A stretch of 10,527 nt of DNA, from assembly GCA_016296045.1 (NCBI GenBank), contig JAEDKB010000039.1, positions 1 to 10,527 on the forward strand, in the 5' to 3' direction. Shown one piece after another: positions 1 to 6,482 of the stretch. Positions within the stretch are counted from its first letter, which is position 1, and each line of letters begins with the position of its first letter. The stretch comes from Oscillospiraceae bacterium. GTDB lineage: Bacteria > Bacillota > Clostridia > Oscillospirales > Oscillospiraceae. Below the pieces are notes generated by a model that saw only the letters and a program-made list of their open reading frames with translations, ran no database searches and was not told the DNA's origin. The translations under genes were made by a program, and so were the position numbers.

Positions 1-683
1 ATGATCGCAAGCTTTTCTTCCGCCATAAGCGCTTTATCAGCAATGCTCACGGAGTCGTCACGCAGCGCCATGGCGGCGGTGCGGAAGCCCAGTTCACGCA
101 GCCAGCCCATGCCCCTTTGCGGCCAGTCCGCGGGAGTTTCGCCGATATATGCCCATGGAATCTGAAAAATTGTTCCCATGCTGACGCGGACGGCACGGCG
201 GTAGAGCGGATCACAGCAGGCGGGGGTAAAGAGGATCGCGTCCATATTCAGCGCGGCGGCCGAACGGACGATCGCGCCGATATTGGTGGGATTCATCACG
301 TCCTCCAGAACGGCGATGCGTCTGGCGTTTCGAATGACCTCGCGGAAATCGGGAAGCGGCTTGCGGCGCATGGCGCACAGAACGCCGCGTGTAAGCGGAA
401 AGCCGGTCAACTGCGTCAGAACGTCCAGCGTGGAGGTGAAAACAGGGATATTTCCGCAGCACTCGATGATTTCCTTTGCCTGCCCTTCGATGTGCTTGCG
501 CTCCATCAAAAGCGAGATGGGCTCATAGCCCGCATCCAGAGCGCGCTCAATGACCTTTGGGCTTTCGGCAATGAACAGCGCGTTTTGCGGATCGGCGCGG
601 CAAAGCAGCTGGTTTTCCGTCAAACGGGCATAGACATCCAGCTCCGAAGCGGAAAAATCGGAAATTTCTACGATATTCGGCAT
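1..683 (-). CDS. SpoU/TrmH-family RNA 2'-O-methyltransferase, C-terminus beyond window
   Basis: The frame is open from an ATG at 683-681 to the window edge, giving 227 residues without a stop, so the 3' end is missing. The N-terminal ~115 residues look like the substrate-binding domain usual for two-domain SpoU enzymes. The knotted SAM-binding domain begins near residue 123. SpoU motif 1 is clear (ED..NPTNIGAIVRSAAAL, with Asn134 and Arg140), and motif 2 is RVSMGTIFQIPW near residues 166-177. Motif 3, which closes the SAM site, would lie outside the window. The family methylates ribose 2'-OH groups of tRNA or rRNA using S-adenosylmethionine; the target cannot be read here. The start is set by a GGAGG six bases upstream that sits just after the stop codon of the short-chain dehydrogenase; the gap between the genes is only 11 bases. 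It is therefore the third gene of the desulfurase operon. Family confidence is high, substrate unknown. Confidence 0.88.
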   Translation of the reverse strand, partial: MPNIVEISDFSASELDVYARLTENQLLCRADPQNALFIAESPKVIERALDAGYEPISLLMERKHIEGQAKEIIECCGNIPVFTSTLDVLTQLTGFPLTRGVLCAMRRKPLPDFREVIRNARRIAVLEDVMNPTNIGAIVRSAAALNMDAILFTPACCDPLYRRAVRVSMGTIFQIPWAYIGETPADWPQRGMGWLRELGFRTAAMALRDDSVSIADKALMAEEKLAI

Positions 684-694
684 CGTGTCCTCCG

Positions 695-1465
695 TTAAGT
701 GTGCTTTTGCTGCTTCATCCAGATATTCATGACCAGCTTGTGCGGCAGCAGCTTGACCATGCGCACCTGATTGCGAACCGGCAGGCCGTGAATGGAAACA
801 TCTTTTTTGGATTTGTACAGGTCTTTCAGTGCCGTCGCCATCACATCACCCGGCTCATACATATGGTTATAATAGGTGACGGCGGTGTCGCTGGTCTCGT
901 AGGCGTGGTCGAAAAACTCCGTTTTGACCCAGCCGGGATTGACCGACATCACACGAATGCCTCGCGGCTTCAGCTCCCGATTCAGAGCGCGTGAATAGCT
1001 CAGCACGAACGCCTTTGTGGAGGCGTAGACGTTCAGATACGGCACGGGCTGGAAAGCGGAAAGGGAATCGAGCTGCATAATATGGGCACCGCGCTTCATG
1101 TACGGAAGCGTCAGCTCTGTCATGGCGACCATTGCCTTGCAGTTCAGATCGATCATTTTCAGAGAGTCGGACAGCGGAATCTCGTCGTAGCGTCCGAATT
1201 TTCCAAAGCCGGAAATATTGGCAAGCAGCGCAACGTCCGGCTTGGCGGCATCCAGAAGATCGGCGTAGTGCTGCAACGATTCCGGCAGCGTAAGATCCAG
1301 ACTGATCGGACGGACGGGGAAAGGAACCAGCTCTTTCAGCTCTTCCAAGCGTTCGGCACGCCGTGCGATCACCCAAAGCTCGTCAAACTGCTCCCATGCG
1401 GGAAGCTGAAGTACCAATTCCCGCCCCATGCCGGAGCTTGCGCCGGTAACAACTGCAATTTTCAT
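695..1465 (-). CDS. Short-chain dehydrogenase/reductase (classical SDR)
   Basis: This is a 256-residue classical-length SDR: a soluble Rossmann-fold NAD(P)-dependent oxidoreductase of unknown substrate. The cofactor motif TGASSGMG is at residues 7-14. The catalytic tetrad is complete: Asn108, Ser134, Tyr147 and Lys151 (YASTK). The NPGWVKT segment at 176-182 matches the conserved PG motif after the active site. The usual NNAG segment reads NISG at 83-86, a mild deviation. Arg35-Arg36 after the second strand could favour NADP(H), but this is inference. I chose the ATG at 1465 because AGGAG lies 8 bases upstream and the protein then begins exactly at the Rossmann strand (MKIAVVTGASS); an in-frame start at 1519 would add 18 non-homologous residues inside the upstream gene. 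The start overlaps the desulfurase stop codon (TAATG), which implies translational coupling. Why an SDR sits between a desulfurase and an RNA methylase is not evident. Confidence 0.9.
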   Translation of the reverse strand: MKIAVVTGASSGMGRELVLQLPAWEQFDELWVIARRAERLEELKELVPFPVRPISLDLTLPESLQHYADLLDAAKPDVALLANISGFGKFGRYDEIPLSDSLKMIDLNCKAMVAMTELTLPYMKRGAHIMQLDSLSAFQPVPYLNVYASTKAFVLSYSRALNRELKPRGIRVMSVNPGWVKTEFFDHAYETSDTAVTYYNHMYEPGDVMATALKDLYKSKKDVSIHGLPVRNQVRMVKLLPHKLVMNIWMKQQKHT

Positions 1466-2616
1466 TAAAAATGCTCCTTTCCGTTTTGTGTCAGTTCTTT
1501 TATGGCTCGCAGTGCACAATCAACCTCCGCCTCCGTGGTGCGATAGCCGACGGAAAAACGGACAACGCCCTGCGGGAAGGTGCCGAGCGCCTTGTGTGCC
1601 GAGGGGGCGCAATGCATACCGCAGCGGGTCAGAATTTCATATTCACGCTCCAGACGATCCGCGGCCTCCGCATTGTCCATGCGCAAAAAGTCCACCGCGA
1701 TCACGCCGACACGTCGGGACAGCTCCCTTGTGCCGACCAGACGGAGACCCGAAATACCGTCCAGACCGTCTAAAAAACGCTTTGTCAGAGTGATTTCGTG
1801 TTCGCGCAGCGCGGCAAGACCGACTTGGTTTACATAATCTATTGATGCCGACCAGCCGTAGATGCCGGGGAGGTTCGGCGTGCCCGGCTCAAAGCGGTCG
1901 GGAAGATAGCGCGGAAGCTCTTCGGAATCGGACATACTGCCGGTTCCGCCTGCCAGCAGCGGAGAAAGTTTTTGGGCAAATTCCGGCGCAAGCAGCAGCG
2001 CACCGATGCCCTGCGGCCCGAGAAGACCCTTATGTGCGGGAACGGTCAGGGCGCTTAGGGAGAACTTTTCAAAATCCACGGGGATGTGCCCTGCACTTTG
2101 CGCAGCGTCGAGCACCAAAGGAATGTTGTGAAGTTTACATAACGTTCCAACAGATTTGGCATCCTGCACGGTGCCGCTGACGTTGGAGGCGTGATTCAGC
2201 ACAAACAGCTTTGTGTTCGGACGGAGCAAGGCCTCTGCCGCGTTCAGGTCAAGAAAACCCTCTGCATCGCAGGGAACACGGTCAAAATCAATGCCGAGCT
2301 GCTTCAGAGGACGCATGACGGCGTTGTGCTCCAGCGAGCTGACCAGCACATGATCGCCCGACTGCAAAAAACCCTTAATCACGAAGTTTAACGATGCAGT
2401 ATTGCCGGCGGTCAGAATTGCGTGGTTGGGATCGGAATGATGAAAAAAACCGCAAAGCTGCTCCCGCAGGATCAGCGTTTTCAAGCCTGCCTCCTGCGCG
2501 GAAGCATAGACACCCCGATTGATGCTGGCACCGACGCTGTCGAGATAGAACTTCATGGCATCACTGACGCCGGGTGCCTTCGGGAATGAGGTCGCGGCGT
2601 TGTCAAAATAAATCAT
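1465..2616 (-). CDS. Cysteine desulfurase-family PLP aminotransferase (class V)
   Basis: This 383-residue protein is a class V, fold-type I PLP enzyme that would release sulfur from cysteine (or selenium from selenocysteine) as an enzyme-bound persulfide/perselenide. It opens with MIYFDNAATSFPK, typical of the small desulfurase subfamily found beside selenium genes in Clostridia (TIGR01977-like, from memory). Visible sites are His97 (LEHNAV, stacking on PLP), Asp170 and Gln173 (LDAAQS), the PLP lysine Lys196 in AHKGLLGPQG, and the catalytic loop RCGMHCAP with Cys336. An adjacent Cys332 replaces the commoner glycine. The start at 2616 is preferred over an ATG at 2640 because GGGAGG lies five bases before it and the conserved strand starts there. 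It leads a minus-strand operon and is divergent from the yedE-like operon, which suggests a shared role in S/Se handling. Confidence is high for the family, moderate for selenium. Confidence 0.92.
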   Translation of the reverse strand: MIYFDNAATSFPKAPGVSDAMKFYLDSVGASINRGVYASAQEAGLKTLILREQLCGFFHHSDPNHAILTAGNTASLNFVIKGFLQSGDHVLVSSLEHNAVMRPLKQLGIDFDRVPCDAEGFLDLNAAEALLRPNTKLFVLNHASNVSGTVQDAKSVGTLCKLHNIPLVLDAAQSAGHIPVDFEKFSLSALTVPAHKGLLGPQGIGALLLAPEFAQKLSPLLAGGTGSMSDSEELPRYLPDRFEPGTPNLPGIYGWSASIDYVNQVGLAALREHEITLTKRFLDGLDGISGLRLVGTRELSRRVGVIAVDFLRMDNAEAADRLEREYEILTRCGMHCAPSAHKALGTFPQGVVRFSVGYRTTEAEVDCALRAIKELTQNGKEHF

Positions 2617-2655
2617 AGCTGCCTCCCGAAAATCGGACATGAATTGTATAGTATG

Positions 2656-2684
2656 ATTATATCATATCGTTTGGAAATCGCCAA
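2656..2684 (-). promoter_or_regulatory. Sigma-A promoter of the desulfurase operon
   Basis: Read on the minus strand, the -35 hexamer TTGGCG (2684-2679) is separated by 17 bases from a perfect -10 TATAAT (2661-2656). Transcription would start near 2649, giving a leader of about 33 bases that contains the GGGAGG site of the desulfurase. A 15-bp AT-rich dyad, TATGAT-TAT-ATCATA at 2652-2666, covers the -10 box. It could be an operator or simply AT-rich coincidence. Confidence 0.72.
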
Positions 2685-2729
2685 TAGATAAAGTGGAATT
2701 CGGTATCGCCGAACGTTTTGCCGTAATTC

Positions 2730-2758
2730 TTGACAGAAAATAACGAAATTATTATACT
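2730..2758 (+). promoter_or_regulatory. Strong sigma-A promoter of the yedE-like operon
   Basis: A consensus -35 TTGACA (2730-2735) and a near-consensus -10 TATACT (2753-2758) are separated by 17 bases. Transcription should start around 2765, leaving a leader of about 55 bases before the ATG at 2820. This promoter and the leftward one are back to back, with their -35 boxes 45 bases apart (2685-2729 between them). A regulator bound here could affect both operons. Confidence 0.85.
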
Positions 2759-2767
2759 AAAATCAGA

Positions 2768-2786
2768 TGAACGCAATTTGTGTTCA
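2768..2786. promoter_or_regulatory. 19-bp dyad, candidate operator for the yedE-like operon
   Basis: The sequence TGAACGCAA-T-TTGTGTTCA is an imperfect palindrome with 8 of 9 half-site positions matching. It begins a few bases after the expected transcription start, which is a classic place for a repressor to block elongation or initiation. With a one-base centre it fits a dimeric DNA-binding protein better than an RNA hairpin. No regulator gene lies in the window, so the binding protein is unknown. Confidence 0.45.
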
Positions 2787-2819
2787 AGATGTGATTCTAT
2801 ATAAAAGGGGAGAAAACAC

Positions 2820-3887
2820 ATGAAGAAAGAAAACTTCTTCAAAAAGTATTGGCTGGTCATGCTTTGCGGACTGGTCATCGGTGCGGCGGCAGTTGTGCTG
2901 ACCGCATTCGGCAATCCGAAGAACATGGGCTTCTGTATTGCCTGCTTCCTGCGTGATATTGCCGGTTCTCTGAAGCTGCATCAGGCAGGCGTTGTTCAGT
3001 ATTTCCGTCCGGAAATTCTCGGTATTATCCTCGGTGCCTGCATTATGGCGCTGATCGGCAAGGAGTTTAAGCCCAAGGGCGGCAGCTCTCCCGTAATTCG
3101 TTTTACGCTCGGTGCTGTGGTTATGATCGGCGCTCTGGTATTCCTCGGCTGCCCCCTGCGTATGGTCATTCGTATCGGCGGCGGCGATCTGAACGCCATC
3201 ATCGGTCTGGTCGGCTTTATTCTCGGCATCCTGATCGGTGTGTTCTTCCTGAAGAAGAACTTCTCTCTCGGCCGCGCCTATAAGCAGAGCAAGGTGGAAG
3301 GCTTCGCTTTCCCGGTCATGCTGACGCTCGGCTTCGTGCTGACACTGATCGGCGTAACGTTTTTCGCTGCTTCCGAAGAAGGCCCCGGCTCCATGCATGC
3401 TCCGATTTGGCTTGCACTCGGCATCGGTCTGATCGTCGGCGCTCTGGCACAGAAGAGCCGTCTTTGCATGGTCGGCGGCATCCGTGATGCCGTGATGTTC
3501 AAGGAATTCGGCCTGCTGGCAGGCTTCGGCTGCATTCTGGTTGCGGTTCTGGTCGGAAACGCCATCCTCGGCAACCTGAAGTGGGGCTTTGAAGGTCAGC
3601 CCATTGCCCACACCGAATGGCTGTGGAACCTGCTCGGCATGACGGTCGTCGGCTGGGGCTGCACGCTTCTGGGCGGCTGCCCGCTCCGTCAGCTCATTCT
3701 CACCGGCGAAGGCAATTCCGACAGCGCGATTACCGTGCTCGGCATGATCGCCGGTGCGGCTGCCGCACATACCCTCAAGACCGCTTCCTCCGCAGACGGC
3801 ACCGGTGCCAACGGCCCCGTTGCAACGATCGTTTGCCTGGTTGTTGTCCTTGTGATTTCCCTCACCCATCTGAAAAAGGAGCAGTAA
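2820..3887 (+). CDS. yedE: YeeE/YedE-family membrane transporter, selenium-type YedE
   Basis: This 355-residue, very hydrophobic protein has about nine to ten membrane segments (for example residues 11-30, 66-80, 96-112, 126-144, 164-183, 196-210, 231-251, 269-285, 303-317 and 334-350). It shows the internal duplication of YeeE/YedE proteins: NMGFCIACFLRD (36-46) with VFLGCPLRM (108-115), echoed by KSRLCMVGGIRD (212-223) with LLGGCPLRQLI (284-293). Conserved cysteines include Cys39, Cys42, Cys111, Cys216, Cys281 and Cys287. In the related thiosulfate importer YeeE/TsuA, membrane cysteines relay the substrate by transient S-S contacts. The GCPLR repeats and the neighbours favour the selenium-associated YedE/FdhT branch, with import of a Se or S compound as the likely role. 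The AGGGGAG site is 7 bases from the ATG. A TusA-like gene follows after 5 bases. Family certain, substrate uncertain. Confidence 0.9.
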   Translation: MKKENFFKKYWLVMLCGLVIGAAAVVLTAFGNPKNMGFCIACFLRDIAGSLKLHQAGVVQYFRPEILGIILGACIMALIGKEFKPKGGSSPVIRFTLGAVVMIGALVFLGCPLRMVIRIGGGDLNAIIGLVGFILGILIGVFFLKKNFSLGRAYKQSKVEGFAFPVMLTLGFVLTLIGVTFFAASEEGPGSMHAPIWLALGIGLIVGALAQKSRLCMVGGIRDAVMFKEFGLLAGFGCILVAVLVGNAILGNLKWGFEGQPIAHTEWLWNLLGMTVVGWGCTLLGGCPLRQLILTGEGNSDSAITVLGMIAGAAAAHTLKTASSADGTGANGPVATIVCLVVVLVISLTHLKKEQ

Positions 3888-3892
3888 TTATC

Positions 3893-4102
3893 ATGATTGA
3901 TGCAAGAGGCCTTTCCTGTCCGCTGCCTGTCATCCGGACACAGAGCGAGATCAATAAAAATCATCCCGATGAGCTGGAAGTGCTGGTAGATAATCACACG
4001 GCTGTCGGCAATGTGACACGCTTTGCCAACAACAGCGGCTACGATGTGACGGTCAAAGAGCTGGAGGACGAGGAGTTCTCTCTGCTCCTGAAAAAGAAAT
4101 GA
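3893..4102 (+). CDS. Stand-alone TusA/SirA-like sulfur (selenium) carrier, YedF N-domain type
   Basis: This 69-residue protein is a complete TusA/SirA-fold domain. It starts MIDARGLSCPLPVIRT, carrying the family CPxP motif with the persulfide-accepting Cys9. The family passes sulfane sulfur, or by inference selenium, from a desulfurase to downstream acceptors in the cytosol. Proteins called YedF in selenium loci usually add a second, DsrE-like domain of about 100 residues; here the protein ends after the TusA domain at LLLKKK. The ATG at 3893 is chosen because the homologous sequence begins there; AAGGAG (3876-3881) is 11 bases upstream, slightly far, inside the end of the yedE-like gene. The same frame is open further upstream, but that stretch is an overlap with the transporter. 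The stop overlaps the next start by four bases (ATGA). The partner desulfurase is probably the divergent gene. Confidence 0.88.
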   Translation: MIDARGLSCPLPVIRTQSEINKNHPDELEVLVDNHTAVGNVTRFANNSGYDVTVKELEDEEFSLLLKKK

Positions 4103-4338
4103 CAGACTATCTTGCTACCTTTCATACCCATCTTGCGGCGTTAAAGACGCACCGCACATTGTCCGCCGCCGGTATTTCGGCGCGTATGTCTCCGGTACCG
4201 CGCAAGATCTCATCCTCCTGCGGAACCTGTGTTTTCTACAGCGCGGAGGAGCCGTGCTATGACAAGCTGGACATCGATACAGAGGCGGTTTACCGTATGG
4301 ACGAGTCCGGCGCGGTGCTGCTGCGCGAAAATGAATAG
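4099..4338 (+). CDS. DUF3343 family protein, putative Se/S carrier-like
   Basis: This 79-residue soluble protein matches DUF3343: an N-terminal F..H..AL...R.L...GI pattern, then SPVPRKISSSCG at 31-42, the family signature. Function is unproven; the family is named a putative Se/S carrier because its genes cluster with selD, yedF and desulfurase genes. The cysteine after the signature (Cys41) is followed by Cys44, giving a CGTC motif like a thioredoxin active site, plus Cys53; the CxxC could hold a persulfide or resolve it as a disulfide. The start overlaps the stop of the TusA-like gene (ATGA), and there is only a weak purine-rich stretch before it (AAAAAGAA), so translation probably depends on coupling. 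It is the last gene before a strong terminator, which makes the three genes one operon. Confidence 0.8.
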   Translation: MTDYLATFHTHLAALKTHRTLSAAGISARMSPVPRKISSSCGTCVFYSAEEPCYDKLDIDTEAVYRMDESGAVLLRENE

Positions 4339-4380
4339 TTCTGCGAGATAAACGCTCAAAGGCGCTATGCAAGCAAGACG

Positions 4381-4424
4381 AACCGCCCTCCCGAAATTTC
4401 ACGTTTCGGGAGGGCGGTTTTTCT
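4381..4424 (+). terminator. Rho-independent terminator of the yedE-like operon
   Basis: A perfect 16-bp stem (4381-4396 pairing with 4404-4419, with core CCGCCCTCCCG) has a 7-base loop and is followed by a T-rich tail (TTTTTCTCTTTTT). It lies 42 bases after the DUF3343 stop. On the opposite strand the hairpin has no U-tract, so it acts mainly rightwards. Confidence 0.93.
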
Positions 4425-4433
4425 CTTTTTGTT

Positions 4434-4597
4434 ATACGAATACCTGATAGAAAGATTGAAAAAGATTTCTGAGCAGAATTTGCGCCAGACGAGGCAGAGA
4501 CCGCAGAGCATAATGGATATATATGGTCAAGGGCTCTAACGAAGTATGGCACAAGTTCTGCCAGAAAGAATTCATGATTTCTATCAGGTATTAGTAT
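4434..4597. repeat. Long imperfect inverted repeat (164 bp) between convergent operons
   Basis: The outer 20 bases of each end (4434-4453 and 4578-4597) match as inverted copies at 19 positions, sharing AATACCTGATAGAAA exactly. Similarity continues inward: 4468-4487 (about TTTCTG.GCAGAATTTGCGCCA) resembles the reverse complement of 4547-4567, with small gaps and substitutions. The arms are roughly 50 bases and enclose an unrelated centre at about 4490-4545. The right edge touches the glmS stop codon. No coding sequence is supported in it. It may be a miniature inverted-repeat element, a decayed duplication, or a large RNA hairpin at the glmS 3' end. A clear target-site duplication was not found. 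Confidence 0.6.
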
Positions 4598-6438
4598 TAT
4601 TCCACGGTGACGGATTTTGCCAGATTTCTGGGCTTATCTACGTCACAGCCGCGTGCAAGCGCCATATAGTACGAGAAAATTTGCAGCGGAACGACATTCA
4701 GACTGGGCTGCAAAAGCGGATGCGTTTTCGGCACCAGCAGATAGCGGTCCACCGTTTTATGGATTTCGCCCTCCAGATCCTCCGTCGTCAGACCAAGGAC
4801 ATTTGCGCCGCGTGCTTTGACCTCTTTGACGTTGGACATGGTTTTTTCAAACAGCTCCGGCACACCCGCAACGGCAACGACCAGGGTATCCTGCTCAATG
4901 AGCGAAATGGGACCGTGCTTCAGCTCGCCGGCGGCGTAGGCCTCGGAGTGAACATAGGCGATCTCCTTCAGCTTCAGGCTGCCCTCCAGACAGGTGGCGC
5001 TGTCGAGATTGCGGCCGATGAAGAAAACATCGTGGTTCTGATAAAGCTCGCCGGCAAGGTGCTTGATGTGATCGAGATATTCCGTGGTAAGCACGGAAGA
5101 AAGCAGATCGGGAAGCTCCTGCAACGCCTTGAGCATGCTTTTGTATTCCGCCTCAGGCAGCGTGCCGAGCAGATCACCGATGTACATGGCAAGCAGATAG
5201 ATGACGGACAACTGTGTAGAGTAGGCCTTTGTGGTTGCAACGGCAATTTCCGGACCTGCCCAGGTATAGATGACATCGTGAGCGGCTTTGGAGATTGCGC
5301 TGCCGACAACATTGACAATGGCAAGGGTGCGTGCGCCGAGATTATTGGCTTCACGGAGTGCCGCCAGGGTATCTGCCGTTTCGCCGGACTGACTGATGAT
5401 AACGACCAATGTATCGTCGCCGAGAACCGGCTGGGCGTAACGGAATTCCGAAGCAAGGATCGGCTCAACCGGAATGCGGCAGGTCTTTTCCAGAATGTAT
5501 TTGCCAAGGCAGCCGACATAATAAGCGGAGCCGCAGGCAACGATATAGATTCTGCGAATGCCGCGCAGATAATCGGGCGAGAGATCCAGATCGTCTAAAA
5601 CGACTCTTCCGCCCCGAATTCGCGGACTGATGGTATCACGGAGCGCCTTGGGCTGCTCATGGATTTCTTTCAGCATAAAATGGGGATAGCCGCTCTTTTC
5701 CGCAGCGGACATTTCCCACGCGATATGCTCCGGCTTCTTTTCGATCTGTTCGCCCAGAGCGTTATAGAACGCGGCGCTGTCGCTGTTGAATACGACCATA
5801 TCGCCGTCGTTGAGGTAGACGACCTCACGGGTGTATTTTAAAATTGCCGGAACGTCCGAGGCAATAAAGTTTTCGCCCTTGCCAAAGCCGAAAATCAGCG
5901 GGCTGTTCTTTTTGATGCCGATCAGGGAATCGGGGCAGTCGATGCACAGCACGCCGAGTGCATAGCTTCCGGTCAGCTTTTCAATGGCGCGGCGGGTCGC
6001 ACAGAGCAGATCGCCGTCCATTTCGTAGTAGTATTCGATCAGGTTGGCAACGACCTCCGTATCCGTATCGGAACGGAAGGTTTTGCCGTGACGCAGCAGA
6101 TAGTCCTTCAAAAGAAGGTAGTTTTCGATGATGCCGTTATGTACAACGCTGATTTTGCCGTTGGTAGACAGATGCGGGTGGGAGTTTTCGTGCGACGGAG
6201 CGCCGTGAGTCGCCCAACGGGTGTGACCGATACCGAGTGTGCCGGTGATGGCTTTGCCGTCGTCGATCAGCTCGCTCAGAGCGGAAAGCCTGCCCTTTGT
6301 TTTCTCCACGCAGAAACCATCCGGTGAAAAAACACAGATGCCGGCAGAGTCATACCCGCGGTATTCCAGCTTGGCAAGTCCGTCCAACAAAATCGGCGCG
6401 GCCTGCTGCTGCCCGATATAACCAACAATTCCACACAT
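4597..6438 (-). CDS. glmS: Glutamine--fructose-6-phosphate aminotransferase (isomerizing)
   Basis: This cytosolic enzyme makes glucosamine-6-phosphate from fructose-6-phosphate and glutamine, the first step to UDP-GlcNAc for peptidoglycan. The 613 residues match the normal length. Cys2 (the N-terminal nucleophile after Met removal) begins the glutaminase domain, with LEYRGYDSAG (24-33), HTRWATHG (72-79) and VHNGIIENY (99-107). Two SIS sugar-isomerase domains follow: ACGSAYYVG (301-309), SQSGETADT (349-357), then EGSLKLKEIAYVHSEA (485-500) and GELKHGP (504-510). The protein ends with the conserved DKPRNLAKSVTVE tail. An ordinary SHPHLS (86-91) is preceded by HEN rather than the commoner DVN. 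The start at 6438 follows a GGAGG 10 bases upstream. It has its own promoter and a leader of under 40 bases, too short for the glmS ribozyme that controls this gene in many Bacillota. Confidence 0.98.
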   Translation of the reverse strand: MCGIVGYIGQQQAAPILLDGLAKLEYRGYDSAGICVFSPDGFCVEKTKGRLSALSELIDDGKAITGTLGIGHTRWATHGAPSHENSHPHLSTNGKISVVHNGIIENYLLLKDYLLRHGKTFRSDTDTEVVANLIEYYYEMDGDLLCATRRAIEKLTGSYALGVLCIDCPDSLIGIKKNSPLIFGFGKGENFIASDVPAILKYTREVVYLNDGDMVVFNSDSAAFYNALGEQIEKKPEHIAWEMSAAEKSGYPHFMLKEIHEQPKALRDTISPRIRGGRVVLDDLDLSPDYLRGIRRIYIVACGSAYYVGCLGKYILEKTCRIPVEPILASEFRYAQPVLGDDTLVVIISQSGETADTLAALREANNLGARTLAIVNVVGSAISKAAHDVIYTWAGPEIAVATTKAYSTQLSVIYLLAMYIGDLLGTLPEAEYKSMLKALQELPDLLSSVLTTEYLDHIKHLAGELYQNHDVFFIGRNLDSATCLEGSLKLKEIAYVHSEAYAAGELKHGPISLIEQDTLVVAVAGVPELFEKTMSNVKEVKARGANVLGLTTEDLEGEIHKTVDRYLLVPKTHPLLQPSLNVVPLQIFSYYMALARGCDVDKPRNLAKSVTVE

Positions 6439-6451
6439 ATATAAAAAACCT

Positions 6452-6480
6452 CCGTATGAAGTAAAGACCGGAACATACGG
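6452..6480. promoter_or_regulatory. Dyad CCGTATG-N15-CATACGG at the glmS transcription start
   Basis: Two perfect 7-bp inverted half-sites (6452-6458 and 6474-6480) are centred 22 bp apart, about two helical turns. They straddle the expected glmS start site (near 6476) and touch the ribosome binding site. Because the upstream half is mostly before the start site, it fits a protein-binding operator better than an RNA hairpin. No regulator is visible. Confidence 0.35.
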
Positions 6481-6482
6481 AG

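Noticed and set aside
2617..2640. Earlier ATG (2640) for the desulfurase
   Set aside because: The eight added residues are not part of the conserved start, and GGGAGG is correctly spaced for the ATG at 2616.
2784..3869. Long open frame on the minus strand (361 codons) opposite the yedE-like gene
   Set aside because: It is antisense to a clear membrane transporter; its translation is a polar D/Q/N/H-rich string with no motif, as expected from the complement of a hydrophobic gene.
2820..4338. Selenocysteine codon (in-frame TGA) in the selenium-linked genes
   Set aside because: All three genes are intact with ordinary cysteine codons; no internal TGA or stem-loop of SECIS type is needed.
4546..5598. 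350-codon plus-strand frame opposite glmS
   Set aside because: It runs antisense to unmistakable glmS coding sequence, lacks a ribosome binding site and shows no family motif.
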